The notes under the pieces are model-generated. The model saw only the letters and a list, made by a program, of their open reading frames with translations, ran no database searches and was not told the origin of the DNA. 62,293 nt of DNA. Source: Streptomyces sp. GKU 895. GTDB lineage: Bacteria > Actinomycetota > Actinomycetes > Streptomycetales > Streptomycetaceae. A program made the translations under genes and the position numbers. Location: NCBI GenBank assembly GCA_002027195.1, contig MWJO01000038.1, positions 1 to 62,293 on the forward strand, read 5' to 3'. Positions 37,822 through 46,942 of the stretch are shown piece after piece. How positions within the stretch are numbered: the stretch's first letter is position 1; every line of letters begins with the position of its first letter.

Positions 37822-38547
37822 ATGGTTGGCACCCTCCCCCCGGCCGCCTCTCCGCTCACGGCGGCCCCCACGGTCCCGCTCCCCCGCCGGCCGCTCGACG
37901 CGAGCGATCAGGTCCGCCGGTGGTACGAGAACGATCTGGGGTGGCCGACGGTGCCCGACGGCCCGGGAACTCCGGTACGACTTTCCGTGGGCCCGCGCTT
38001 CGACGTCCTGGACGTGCCGGTCGAGGCGGGCCTGGCCGCGCTGCGCCATCTCGCGCCGGGCTCTCCGGTGGCCGTACAGGACGGACGGATGCGGCTGCTG
38101 CTGGCCGCGGGCAGCGCGGAGGAGGTGCCCGGGGTCCTGGACTGGCTGGAGTGGGGGTCCCTGCGGCTCGATCTGAGGACGCTGGGAGAGGGCGACACGA
38201 TGACCGCGCCCCTGCCCGCCGACAGCGGGACACCGGCCGCGGATGTAGGCCCGCGCCCGCAGGACGGGCTGCCGTGGTCCACCGGAACCCGCGCGCGCCC
38301 GCTGGAGCCGGGTTCCACCGATCCTCGGCCGGCGCTCAGCCGGAGCGCGTCCGGCGCCCTTCAGGGGGCCGCCGTGTGGCTGCGGCCCCCCGAGGCGGGG
38401 TGCGAGGTCGAGGCCTCGCTGCCGACGCTGTCGGCACTGGGGGGCGGTGGGGGCGCCCCCGATCTCGTGCGAGTGCTGGACACGGTGGCCACGCAGTGCC
38501 ACCGCCTGCGGCTGCGCGCGTGCGCTCAGCCACCTGCCTTTTCATAG
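37822..38547 (+). CDS. Primase/polymerase-like protein (SCO3374 family, tentative)
   Basis: About 241 aa. The segment PDGPGTPVRLSVGPRFDVLDVPVEAGLAALRHL resembles the N-terminal part of bifunctional primase-polymerase proteins, but catalytic acidic residues are not clearly arranged, so activity is doubtful. The middle is Pro/Gly-rich and likely disordered. From memory, Streptomyces genomes carry such a gene (SCO3374 family) between clpC and lsr2. The start is uncertain; ATG 37822 is the first with homology-like sequence and no strong ribosome site is seen. It ends 9 nt from the lsr2 stop, convergent. Confidence 0.5.
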   Translation: MVGTLPPAASPLTAAPTVPLPRRPLDASDQVRRWYENDLGWPTVPDGPGTPVRLSVGPRFDVLDVPVEAGLAALRHLAPGSPVAVQDGRMRLLLAAGSAEEVPGVLDWLEWGSLRLDLRTLGEGDTMTAPLPADSGTPAADVGPRPQDGLPWSTGTRARPLEPGSTDPRPALSRSASGALQGAAVWLRPPEAGCEVEASLPTLSALGGGGGAPDLVRVLDTVATQCHRLRLRACAQPPAFS

Positions 38548-38556
38548 GCGTCGCGC

Positions 38557-38895
38557 TCAGGCGTTGGCCTTCTCGTATGCCTCGCGAATGGCCGCGGGAA
38601 CACGACCGCGGTCGTTGACGTCGTGGCCGTTCTCCTTCGCCCAGGCACGGATCAGCGCGGTGTCCTGGCTGCCGCCGCCGGAAGCGGCGCGCGCCTTTCC
38701 GCGACCGCCCGCAGCACGGCCTCCGGTACGACGACCGCCCTTCACGTAAGGCTCGAGAAGGCCACGGAGCTTGTCCGCATTGGCAGTCGTGAGATCGATC
38801 TCGTACGTCTTGCCGTCCAGCGCGAACGTCACGGTCTCGTCCGCCTCGCCGCCGTCGAGGTCGTCGACAAGAAGGACCTGAACCTTCTGTGCCAC
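38557..38895 (-). CDS. lsr2: Nucleoid-associated H-NS-like protein Lsr2
   Basis: A 112-aa Lsr2. The N-terminal oligomerisation domain (AQKVQVLLVDDLDGGEADETVTFALDGKTYEIDL) and the C-terminal DNA-binding domain with the AT-hook-like RGRVP near residues 97-101 are complete, joined by a basic Gly/Arg linker. Lsr2 coats AT-rich, often horizontally acquired DNA and silences it. GTG 38895 follows AAAGGAAA. Upstream there is a well-formed promoter with a palindrome between -35 and -10. Confidence 0.95.
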   Translation of the reverse strand: MAQKVQVLLVDDLDGGEADETVTFALDGKTYEIDLTTANADKLRGLLEPYVKGGRRTGGRAAGGRGKARAASGGGSQDTALIRAWAKENGHDVNDRGRVPAAIREAYEKANA

Positions 38896-38959
38896 CGGAT
38901 TTCCTTTCATCGATAACTTCAGGACCAGGGTCTGCGGCGTCCGCCGTTTCGCCACCCCT

Positions 38960-38988
38960 GTTATATGCAGTACTGCAGTACGTCGGAA
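38960..38988 (-). promoter_or_regulatory. lsr2 promoter with embedded palindrome
   Basis: On the minus strand TTCCGA (38988-38983) and TATAAC (38965-38960) are 17 nt apart. The spacer consists largely of overlapping palindromes, GCAGTACTGC and ACTGCAGT. Transcription would start near 38952, giving a 57-nt leader. The palindrome could bind an activator or repressor. Confidence 0.5.
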
Positions 38989-39115
38989 AGCAAACCGCTT
39001 TTGCTGGAAAAACACAAACCCCTGGGAGAGACAGACCGGCCGACCCCGGTCCGGAAACATGCGCGTTTCGGACATAGGGAACCTGGGCAGCGCGCCCCGG
39101 CCGAATACGCCTTGA

Positions 39116-39664
39116 TCACAGATGCAGAAGCATCCGGCTGTTGCCCAAGGTGTTCGGTTTCACTCGTTCGAGCCCGAGGAACTCCGCGACACCCTCGTCA
39201 TAGGAACGCAAGAGCTCCGCGTAGACATCGGTGTCCACGGGCGTCTCACCGATCTCGACGAAGCCGTGCTTGCCGAAGAAGTCCACTTCGAAGGTCAGAC
39301 AGAAAACACGGCGAACACCGAGCCAGCGCGCGGTGTGCAGCAACTTCTCCAGCAACTGGTGCCCGACACCGGCACCCTTCAGGCCGCGCTTCACCGCGAG
39401 AGTACGAACTTCGGCAAGGTCTTCCCACATCACGTGGAGTGCGCCGCAGCCGACGACCTCGCCGTTGTCGTCCCGTTCGGCGACCCAGAACTCCTGGATG
39501 TCCTCGTAAAGCGTCACCGTCGCTTTGTCGAGCAGGATGCGTCGCTGGACGTACTCGTCGAGGAGACTGCGCACCGCCGGCACATCGCTGGTGCGGGCCC
39601 GCCGGACAGTGATGGCTTTTGCGGTGACTTCGGGGCTCTGAGGAGACGAGCTCTCTGCTGACAT
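39116..39664 (-). CDS. Amino-acid N-acetyltransferase, ArgA-like GNAT
   Basis: A 182-aa GNAT enzyme resembling the short actinobacterial N-acetylglutamate synthases (M. tuberculosis ArgA type). The N-terminal VRRARTSDVPAVRSLLDEYVQRRILLDK, the acetyl-CoA loop VKRGLKGAGVGHQLLEKLL, and LTFEVDFFGKHGFVEI fit that family. It would acetylate glutamate, the first step of arginine synthesis, without the carbamate-kinase domain of E. coli ArgA. ATG 39664 lies 9 nt after the stop of the upstream BlaI-type gene, so the two are co-transcribed. Confidence 0.75.
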   Translation of the reverse strand: MSAESSSPQSPEVTAKAITVRRARTSDVPAVRSLLDEYVQRRILLDKATVTLYEDIQEFWVAERDDNGEVVGCGALHVMWEDLAEVRTLAVKRGLKGAGVGHQLLEKLLHTARWLGVRRVFCLTFEVDFFGKHGFVEIGETPVDTDVYAELLRSYDEGVAEFLGLERVKPNTLGNSRMLLHL

Positions 39665-39673
39665 GTGCGGACG

Positions 39674-40120
39674 CTATCGCCCGTCGCCGCCCGGCGCCGA
39701 GGCGGGGTTCTCGCGGCTGGTTTCGGCGACGGTATCCGCCGCGGGCGCTTCCGGGGTTTCCGGTCCTTGGACGATCCGTACGGCGTCCCGCAGCGCCTGT
39801 CGCTGTTCGTCGCTCATCATGCCGAAGAAGGCGACGAGAGCGGCGGCGGGGTTGTCGCTCTGGGACCAGGCGTCGTTCATCAGGGCGGCGGCGTAGGCGG
39901 CGCGAGTGGAGACCGCCTCATATCGATAGGCCCGTCCTTCGGCCTCCCGGCGCACCCAGCCCTTCTGATGGAGATTGTCCAAAACGGTCATCACCGTGGT
40001 GTAGGCGATGGACCGTTCCTGCTGCAGATCTTCCAGGACTTCCCGAACGGTCACCGGGCGGTTCCACTTCCACACCCGCGTCATGACCGCGTCTTCGAGT
40101 TCTCCCAATGGGCGAGGCAC
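39674..40120 (-). CDS. BlaI/MecI/CopY family transcriptional repressor
   Basis: A 148-aa protein with the penicillinase-repressor winged helix: PLGELEDAVMTRVWKWNRPVTVREVLEDL, SIAYTTVMTVLDNLHQKGWVRREAEGRAYRYE. No BlaR1/MecR1-type sensor protease is encoded beside it, so a different signal must relieve repression. The C-terminal 40 residues are Pro/Ala-rich. It is the first gene of a pair with the ArgA-like acetyltransferase. Confidence 0.85.
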   Translation of the reverse strand: MPRPLGELEDAVMTRVWKWNRPVTVREVLEDLQQERSIAYTTVMTVLDNLHQKGWVRREAEGRAYRYEAVSTRAAYAAALMNDAWSQSDNPAAALVAFFGMMSDEQRQALRDAVRIVQGPETPEAPAADTVAETSRENPASAPGGDGR

Positions 40121-40195
40121 AGCTCAGCACAATAGTGGGAGATCTCGGTATTGGCGTGCCGGACGTGCACTTCACCGGCAAACAAGAACAAAAAG

Positions 40196-40230
40196 GGCGT
40201 ACGACTCGGAAAGCGAGGGAGTCGTACGCC
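40196..40230 (-). terminator. Strong intrinsic terminator
   Basis: GGCGTACGACTC (40196-40207) and GAGTCGTACGCC (40219-40230) form a perfect 12-bp stem with an 11-nt loop. Read on the minus strand it is followed by CCTTTTTGTTCTTGTTT, an unusually good U-tract for this genome. It ends the small membrane protein gene. Confidence 0.9.
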
Positions 40231-40254
40231 GGTGAGGTCGGGCTCGGACGCGGG

Positions 40255-40435
40255 TCAGACGTCCGTCTTCGCGGGCGCCTGCCGGGCACCCTCCGCGCGC
40301 GCGAGAGCGGCGTCGACGACCGCGTCCTCCTTGGCCTTGTTGGCCCCGCCCTGGGTCTTCACGATCACCCTGATCACACCGATGAAGAACACCGCCATGA
40401 CGACGGGGGGGCACGAGCGCGGAGACGTAGTCCAT
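40255..40435 (-). CDS. Small single-pass membrane protein (frameshifted)
   Basis: The corrected product is about 59 aa: MDYVSALVPPVVMAVFFIGVI (one membrane helix), then a charged Ala/Lys/Glu tail ending APAKTDV. The start MDYVSALVPP and the rest lie in different frames. One extra base in the G7 run 40405-40411 explains it. ATG 40435 is preceded by GGACGC only. Function unknown; the strong terminator directly downstream supports a real gene. Confidence 0.65.
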
Positions 40436-40589
40436 GCGTCCAGGGTAGCCAGGGGGCCCACACGCGCGGGTCCGGGGTGTGCGTACCGGTATTTCCCGGC
40501 GCTTCCCGACGCGGAGCCAGCCCGCGGCGAACTGCTGCCGCGGGCTGTGCCCCCGTACGGGGGCGTGTCATGACGGACGCCCGGCCGAG

Positions 40590-41296
40590 TCAGCCCGCGG
40601 CGAGTTGCTGCGGCGGGTTCGCGGGTGGTGGCGGCGGGGTCGGCTTGCGGCGCGGGAAGACCTCGCCCGGGGTGGGAATGGGGCGGCTCGGCTTGGGGGC
40701 GGCAGGGACCGGCCCCGGCTTCTCCGCGGGCTTCTTCGCGGGAGACGCGGGCTTCTCCGGCTGCTCGGCGGAGGCTTGTCCCAGCGCTCCGACGAGGGCG
40801 CCACCGGAGCCGGCGGACGCGGCCGAGAGGCCCCCAGGGAGGGCCAGGAGGCGCGTACGGGAGGCCGGGACGGCCGGGGCGGCCCGGCGAGCCGTACCGC
40901 GCGCCAGACGGGCGCGTACGTCCTGTTCCGCGAGCCTCTGGCAGCGGTCCAGCAGCGCGGCCGCCGCGGGGTTGCCGCGCAGGGCGCGCAGTGCGGCGAG
41001 GTCGTCGGGGTTCGGGCGGTACCCGGCGCCCAGCGCCTCCTCCAGGAGGGCGAGGTAGCCGGCGGCGGTGCCGGGCAGGGCGTCGCGGTACCGGGCGAGG
41101 TCGGCCACCAGGAAGGCACGCAGCCGGGCGCCTCGCGCATCGCCTCGTCGAGGGAGTCGGCTAGGCGGAGACAGTCCTGGACGTCCTCGGCCGAGGCGGT
41201 TCGGGGGTGAAGGGCGAGGGCGAGAGCGCGGCGGAGCACACGCAGCTCCTCCACGCCGAACGCCATGCCGCCGCGGGATCCGTATGGCGTGGGCAT
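40590..41296 (-). CDS. Hypothetical protein with proline-rich tail (frameshifted)
   Basis: About 235 aa when repaired. The N-terminal helical half (FGVEELRVLRRALALALHP, EDVQDCLRLADSLDEAM) and the remainder (ARLRAFLVADLARYRDALPG...) are in different frames. One base missing near 41129 joins them. The C terminus is rich in Pro/Lys/Ala and likely disordered. No known domain is recognised. ATG 41296 lies 6 nt after TATCGT (41308-41303 minus strand) without a ribosome site, so it is probably leaderless. Confidence 0.6.
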
Positions 41297-41491
41297 GCGG
41301 CGACGATACGCGCTAATCAGACAAATTCGACATAGCGGATGGGCGTGGCGCGAGCGGCCACCCGGTTGCCCGCCCGGCACGGCCGCCTCCGGCGCACCCC
41401 ACCCGGCCCCGGCCGCCTCCTGCGCACAGCCACCTGGGACCCCGCGCGTGCCGGCGGCCCCGGCAAGGTCACACCCGTGACCGCCGCCGCC

Positions 41492-42289
41492 TCACATCCG
41501 CGACACGTTCCGCTCGTACACCAACCTCAGCCCCACCAGCGTCAGCCACGGCTCGTGCTCGTCGATCACCGACGACTCGCCGAGGACCATCGGCGCCAGC
41601 CCGCCCGTCGCGATCACCGTCACGTCGTCCGGGTCCTGCGCCAGCTCCCGGGCCATCCGGTTCACGACCCCGTCGACCTGGCCGGCGAAGCCGTAGATGA
41701 TGCCGGCCTGCATCGCCTCGACCGTGTTCTTGCCGATCACGCTCCGCGGGCGGGCCACCTCGATCTTCCGCAGCTGCGCGCCCCGGACGCCGAGCGCCTC
41801 GACGGAGATCTCGATGCCGGGCGCGATGACCCCGCCGACGTACTCCCCGCGCGCGGAGACCGCGTCGAACGTCGTCGCCGTACCGAAGTCGACGACGATC
41901 GCGGGGCCGCCGTAGAGCTCGACCGCGGCGACCGCGTTGATGATGCGGTCCGCGCCGACCTCCTTGGGGTTGTCGGTGAGGATCGGCACGCCCGTCTTCA
42001 CTCCCGGCTCGACCAGGACCGCCGGCACGTCGCCGTAGTAGCGCCGCGTGACCTCACGCAGCTCGTGCAGCACCGAGGGGACGGTCGCGCAGATCGCGAT
42101 GCCGTCGATGCCGTCGCCCAGTTCGTCGCCGAGCAGCGGGTGCATGCCCATGAGGCCCTGGAGCAGCACCGCCAGCTCGTCGGCCGTGCGGCGGGGGTCC
42201 GTGGAGATGCGCCAGTGCTCGACGATCTCCTCGCCGTCGAACAGGCCGAGGACGGTCTGGGTGTTGCCTACGTCGATCGTGAGGAGCAT
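41492..42289 (-). CDS. coaX: Type III pantothenate kinase
   Basis: CoaX phosphorylates pantothenate, the first step of CoA synthesis, and is feedback-insensitive. The 265 aa show the ASKHA signatures DVGNTQTVLGLFDG, VLVEPGVKTGVPI, VGADRIINAVAA and IVVDFGTATTFD. It is the last gene of the DUF2520-panC-nadB-nadC-coaX operon, starting 5 nt after the nadC stop. This places the pantothenate-using enzyme beside panC, which makes pantothenate. Confidence 0.94.
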   Translation of the reverse strand: MLLTIDVGNTQTVLGLFDGEEIVEHWRISTDPRRTADELAVLLQGLMGMHPLLGDELGDGIDGIAICATVPSVLHELREVTRRYYGDVPAVLVEPGVKTGVPILTDNPKEVGADRIINAVAAVELYGGPAIVVDFGTATTFDAVSARGEYVGGVIAPGIEISVEALGVRGAQLRKIEVARPRSVIGKNTVEAMQAGIIYGFAGQVDGVVNRMARELAQDPDDVTVIATGGLAPMVLGESSVIDEHEPWLTLVGLRLVYERNVSRM

Positions 42290-42294
42290 CGCGA

Positions 42295-43272
42295 CTACTC
42301 CGCCTCACGCAGGTCGAGACCGATGTCGAGGATCGGCGAGGAGTGGGTGAGGGCTCCTACGGCGAGGTAGTCGACGCCGGTGTCGGCGTACGCGCGCGCG
42401 TTGGCCAGCGTCAGCCTGCCCGAGGCCTCCAGCGCGGCCCGCCCGTGCACGAGCGCCACCGCCTCCTCGCACTCGCCCGGCGTGAAGTTGTCCAGAAGGA
42501 TCAGGTCCGCGCCCGCGTCCACGACCTCGCGCAGCTGGTGCAGGGTGTCGACCTCGACCTCGATCGGCACGTCCGGGAACGCCTCCCGTACGGCCTTGAA
42601 GGCCTGGGCGACGCCACCGGCGGCGACCACGTGGTTGTCCTTGACCAGGGCCGCGTCGGACAGCGACATGCGGTGGTTCACGCCGCCGCCGCAGCGCACC
42701 GCGAACTTCTCCAGCGAGCGCAGGCCCGGCGTCGTCTTGCGCGTGTCCCGCACGCGTGCCTTGGTGCCGTCCAGGGCGTCCGCCCACGCGCGCGTGGCGG
42801 TCGCGATGCCGGACAGCCGGCACAGCAGGTTGAGGGCGCTGCGCTCGGCGGTGAGGAGGTCACGCGTGCGCGTGGTGACCGACAGGAGCTTCTGCCCGGC
42901 CTCCACACGGTCGCCGTCCTCCACGTGCCGCTCGACCTCGAACTCGTCCTCGCAGACCACCGAGACGACCGCCTCGGCGACCCTGAGGCCGGCCACGACG
43001 CCCGGCTCGCGCGCGACGAAGTCGGCGGTGGCGACGGCGTCCTCGGAGATGGTCGCGACGGTCGTCACGTCCACGCCGTGGTCGAGGTCCTCCTGGATGG
43101 CCACGTTGGCGATGTCCTCGACCTCGACGGGGTCGAGCCCGGCTTCGGCCAGGAGCTGGGCGAGCGCGGGGTCGAGCCCGCACTCCAGGTATTCCTCGCC
43201 GCCGTCCGCGCCACAGGCGCAGCCGTCGCCGCAGCCTCCGGAGGAGGCGAGGGGAAGGTCGTCGGTGCTCAC
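42295..43272 (-). CDS. nadC: Nicotinate-nucleotide pyrophosphorylase (quinolinate phosphoribosyltransferase)
   Basis: NadC makes nicotinate mononucleotide from quinolinate and PRPP. About 325 aa with substrate residues in DTRKTTPGLRSLEKFAVRCGGGVNHRMSLSD split across TRKTTPG and GGGVNHR, KDNH, EVEVDTL and LLDNF. The N terminus carries an unusual Cys-rich stretch (GGCGDGCACGADGG) not needed for catalysis. GTG 43272 starts 5 nt after the nadB stop. nadA is not in this window. Confidence 0.94.
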   Translation of the reverse strand: MSTDDLPLASSGGCGDGCACGADGGEEYLECGLDPALAQLLAEAGLDPVEVEDIANVAIQEDLDHGVDVTTVATISEDAVATADFVAREPGVVAGLRVAEAVVSVVCEDEFEVERHVEDGDRVEAGQKLLSVTTRTRDLLTAERSALNLLCRLSGIATATRAWADALDGTKARVRDTRKTTPGLRSLEKFAVRCGGGVNHRMSLSDAALVKDNHVVAAGGVAQAFKAVREAFPDVPIEVEVDTLHQLREVVDAGADLILLDNFTPGECEEAVALVHGRAALEASGRLTLANARAYADTGVDYLAVGALTHSSPILDIGLDLREAE

Positions 43273-43277
43273 TGCTG

Positions 43278-44991
43278 TCACTGCTCCTGAAGGGGCTGCC
43301 GGGTCGGGGGGAAGTCTGCGGTATCCGTGGTGTGTACGGCGAGGGTGCGGTCCGGATTCAGCCGTACGACGATGTGGCGCCGCCATGCCGCGTCGTCGCG
43401 GTCGGGCTCGTCCTCGCGCCAGTGGCAGCCGCGGGTCTCCTCGCGCAGCTGGGCGGCGGTGACGAGGACGCGGGCCACGCACAGGAGGTTGGTGGCCTCC
43501 CAGGTGTCGACGCCGGGCTCGGCGGTCTTGCCGTTCTCGTCGAGGGCGTCCCGGGCGTCGGCGTGCAGCCGCTGGAGCTGCTCGGCGGCCTGGGCCAGGG
43601 ACTCGGCGGAGCGCAGGACGCCCGCGCCGCTCGACATGATCCGCTGGATCGCGAACCGGGCCTCGGGCGACTGCAGGGGGTGCGCGGGCTTCTCGGGGTG
43701 CTCGACGGGCTCGGGCACGCGCGCGTGGAGGCCGTTCGCGGCGTGCTCCGCCGTGATGTCCGCGGCGATGCGCTCGGCGTAGACGAGGCCCTCCAGGAGG
43801 GAGTTCGACGCGAGCCGGTTCGCGCCGTGCACGCCGGTGCAGGCGACCTCGCCGCACGCGTACAGGCCCGGGACGGTCGTCCGGCCGTGGGAGTCGGTGC
43901 GCACGCCGCCGGAGGCGTAGTGGGCGGCCGGGGCGATCGGGATGGGCTCGGTGACCGGGTCGATGCCGTGGGCGCGGCAGGCGGCGAGGATCGTCGGGAA
44001 GCGGTGCTCCCACATGTCGGCGCCGAAGTGCCGGGCGTCCAGGTACATGTGCTCGGCGTCCCGCTCCAGCATGCGGCGCAGGATGCCCTTGGCGACGATG
44101 TCGCGGGGCGCGAGCTCGGCCAGTTCGTGCTGCCGACCATGAAGCGCACGCCGTCGGCGTCGACCAGGTGGGCGCCCTCGCCGCGGACGGCCTCGGAGAC
44201 CAGGGGCTGCTGGCCCTCGGCGTCCGGGCCGAGGAAGAGCACGGTCGGGTGGAACTGGACGAACTCCAGGTCGCTGACCTCCGCGCCCGCGCGCAGGGCG
44301 AGGGCCACGCCGTCGCCGGTCGACACGGACGGGTTGGTGGTCGCGGCGAAGACCTGGCCCATGCCGCCGGTCGCGAGGACGACCGCGGGGGCGTGCACGG
44401 CGCCCACGCCGTCGTGCTGGCCCTCGCCCATGACGTGCAGGGAGACGCCCGCCGTACGGCCGTCGGCGTCCGTGAGCAGGTCCAGGACGAGCGCGTTCTC
44501 GATCGTGCGCAGTCCACGCGCGCGTACGGCCTCGACGAGCGCGCGGGAGATCTCCGCGCCGGTCGCGTCGCCGCCCGCGTGGGCGATGCGGCGGCGGTGG
44601 TGGCCGCCCTCGCGGGTGAGCTCCAGGTCGCCCTCTTCGGACTCGTCGAAGTGGGCGCCGGTCTCGATGAGGCGGCGTACCGCGCCGGGCCCTCGGTGAC
44701 GAGGATGCGGACCGCGTTCTCGTCGCACAGGCCCACGCCGGCGACCAGGGTGTCGTCGAGGTGCTGCTCGGGGGTGTCGCCCTCGCCGAGGGCCGCGGCG
44801 ACGCCGCCCTGCGCCCAGCGGGTCGAGCCGTCGTCGAGGCGGGCCTTGGTGACGACGACGGTGCGCAGGCCCGCGGCCTCGCAGCGCAGGGCCGCGGTCA
44901 GGCCGGCGACGCCGGAGCCGACGACGACCACGTCCGCGTCGATGGACCACCCGGGCGCGGGCGCGTGCAGTCGTATGCCTGTGCTGGTCAC
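43278..44991 (-). CDS. nadB: L-aspartate oxidase (two frameshifts)
   Basis: NadB oxidises L-aspartate to iminoaspartate for NAD synthesis. The FAD motif VVVVGSGVAGLTAAL is near the N terminus, then RWAQGGVAA, FVQFHPT and GLYACGEVACTGVHGANRLASNSL. Three frames are needed: one base is missing near 44690 (restoring EGPAAVRRLIETGAHF) and another near 44136 (restoring FMVGQHELAELAPRDIV). With both repaired, the protein is about 571 aa and looks complete. GTG 44991 overlaps the panC stop (GTGA), indicating coupling. Confidence 0.9.
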
Positions 44992-45989
44992 GAGGCGGCT
45001 CCGAGGTTTCCGAAGGTGAGCGGGAGGTTGTCGATCAGCCGGGTCGTCCCCACCCGGGCGGCGACGGCGAGGACGGCCTCGCCGGTGAAGTCGTCCTCGA
45101 CCTCGGTGAAGTCGGAGGGGTCGACCAGGGCCAGATAGTCGAGCTCCAGCGGCGGCGACAGGCGTGCGGCGTCGTCGAGGACCAGGCGGGCGGCGGCGCG
45201 TACGGCCGAGGGGGCGCCCGGGATCGCCTTCGCGACGGCGTGCGCGTCGGCGGCCGCGCGGGACTCCCCTATGGCGCTCAGCGCCTCGGCACGCGCGTGC
45301 GTGGCGGGCACCTCGCGCGCGCGGGCCCGCAGCGCCTCCTGGGCGGCGTGCCGGTCGCGGCCCGCGAACAGCGCCTGGGAGAGCGCGAGGGCCGTGTGGC
45401 GCTCCTGGGGCGAGAGGTAGCGGTTGCGGCTGGACAGGGCCAGGCCGTCCTCCTCGCGCACGGTCGGTACGCCGACGATCTCGACGCCGAAGTTCAGGTC
45501 CCGCACCATGCGCCGGATGAGGGCCAGCTGCTGGGCGTCCTTCTGCCCGTACAGGGCGACGTCGGGACGGGTGAGGTGCAGCAGCTTGGCGACGACCGTG
45601 AGCATGCCGTCGAAGTGGCCGGGGCGCGAGGAGCCCTCCAGGCGCTCGCCCATGGGGCCCGCGCTGATGCGGACCTGGGGCTCGCCACCGGGGTAGACCT
45701 CGTCGACGGAGGGCGCGAACACGGCGTCCGCGCCCGCCTCCTCGGCGATCTTGATGTCCGCGTCCAGGGTGCGCGGGTAGCGGTCGAGGTCCTCGCCCTG
45801 GCCGAACTGCAGGGGGTTCACGAAGACGGTGACGACGACCTCGCCCTCGGGCCCCGCGATCTCGCGCGCGGTCCGGATCAGGGTGGCGTGCCCCTCGTGC
45901 AGGGCGCCCATGGTCATCACGACGGCACGGCGGCCTTCGCGGACGCGCGCGCGGAGCTCGTCGGCGGTGCGCAGCAGGGTGGTGGTCAT
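44988..45989 (-). CDS. panC: Pantothenate synthetase
   Basis: PanC condenses pantoate and beta-alanine using ATP. The 333 aa show the HIGH-like MGALHEGHATLI, FVNPLQFGQGEDLDRYPR, YGQKDAQQL and SSRNRYLS signatures. It is somewhat longer than the usual 280-300 aa, with Ala-rich insertions in the C-terminal domain (LFAGRDRHAAQEALRARA). ATG 45989 overlaps the stop of the DUF2520 gene, and its own stop overlaps the nadB start. Confidence 0.95.
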   Translation of the reverse strand: MTTTLLRTADELRARVREGRRAVVMTMGALHEGHATLIRTAREIAGPEGEVVVTVFVNPLQFGQGEDLDRYPRTLDADIKIAEEAGADAVFAPSVDEVYPGGEPQVRISAGPMGERLEGSSRPGHFDGMLTVVAKLLHLTRPDVALYGQKDAQQLALIRRMVRDLNFGVEIVGVPTVREEDGLALSSRNRYLSPQERHTALALSQALFAGRDRHAAQEALRARAREVPATHARAEALSAIGESRAAADAHAVAKAIPGAPSAVRAAARLVLDDAARLSPPLELDYLALVDPSDFTEVEDDFTGEAVLAVAARVGTTRLIDNLPLTFGNLGAAS

Positions 45990-46942
45990 CCGGCATCTCC
46001 CTCGGTGCCGTCGGTGCCGGGGGTCCCGTCGGTTCCATGGGTCCCGTCGGCGAGTACCCCGAGGAGGTCCTCGGCGAGCTCGGGCTTGAGCAGCCCGTGG
46101 GCGAGCGCCCGGTCCGCGGTCGCGCGGGCCATCGCCAGATAGCCGGCGACGGTCTGCGGGGAGTACTTGCGCAGCTCGGACACGTGCGCCGCGACGGTGC
46201 CGGCGTCCCCGCGCGCGACGGGGCCGGTCAGGGCCGCGTCACCGGAGCGCAGGGCGTTGTCGAGGGCGGCGCCGAGGAGCGGGCCGAGCATCCGGTCGGG
46301 GGCCGTGACACCGGCCTCCCGCAGCAGCTCCATGGACTGGGCCACCAGCGTGACGAGGTGGTTGGCGCCCAGCGCGAGCGCCGCGTGGTAGAGCGGCCGG
46401 CGTTCCTCGGCGATCCACTCGGGTTCGCCGCCCATCTCGATGACGAGGGCCTCGGCGGCCATCCTGAGCTCCTCGGGCGCGGTGACCCCGAAGGAGCAGC
46501 CGGCGAGCCGCTGGACGTCCACGGGCGTGCCGGTGAACGTCATCGCCGGGTGCAGGGCCAGCGGCAGCGCGCCCACGCGCAGGGCGGGGTCGAGGACCTT
46601 CGCGCCGTACCGCCCGGAGGTGTGCACCAGCAGCTGTCCCGGCCGTACGGCGCCGGTCTCGGCGAGGCCCTCCACGAGGCCGGGCAGGGTGTCGTCCGGG
46701 ACGGTCAGCAGCACCAGGTCGGCGCGCTGGAGGACCTCGGCGGGCGGCACCAGCGGCACGTCCGGGAGCAGCTCCGCGGCGCGCCTGCGGGAGGCGTCGG
46801 ACACCCCGGAGACGGCCACCGGACGGTGCCCGGCGAGCTGGAGGGACGCGGCCAGCGCGGGCCCCACGCGTCCGGCGCCGACGACGCCGACGGTGAGGCG
46901 CGCGGGGCGGTCCCTCGGGTCTGGCTGTTGGCTAGTACTCAC
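45986..46942 (-). CDS. Rossmann-like/DUF2520 NAD(P)-binding protein
   Basis: A 318-aa two-domain protein: Rossmann fold with VGVVGAGRVGPALAASL near residue 20, then the helical DUF2520 domain (HPAMTFTG, LYHAALALGANHLVTLV). The fold resembles ProC and ketopantoate reductases. It heads the panC operon, so a ketopantoate-reductase-like role in pantothenate synthesis is an attractive inference, not shown. The C-terminal tail is a Gly/Thr/Asp repeat (HGTDGTPGTDGT). GTG 46942 has GGAAGG upstream. Confidence 0.8.
   Translation of the reverse strand: MSTSQQPDPRDRPARLTVGVVGAGRVGPALAASLQLAGHRPVAVSGVSDASRRRAAELLPDVPLVPPAEVLQRADLVLLTVPDDTLPGLVEGLAETGAVRPGQLLVHTSGRYGAKVLDPALRVGALPLALHPAMTFTGTPVDVQRLAGCSFGVTAPEELRMAAEALVIEMGGEPEWIAEERRPLYHAALALGANHLVTLVAQSMELLREAGVTAPDRMLGPLLGAALDNALRSGDAALTGPVARGDAGTVAAHVSELRKYSPQTVAGYLAMARATADRALAHGLLKPELAEDLLGVLADGTHGTDGTPGTDGTEGDAG

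Noticed and set aside
42295..46038. Very long open frame on the minus strand spanning nadC to panC (1247 codons)
   Set aside because: Only its nadC part and the first part of nadB are real. The panC portion is a shadow frame and the whole is held open by the low frequency of stops at high GC.
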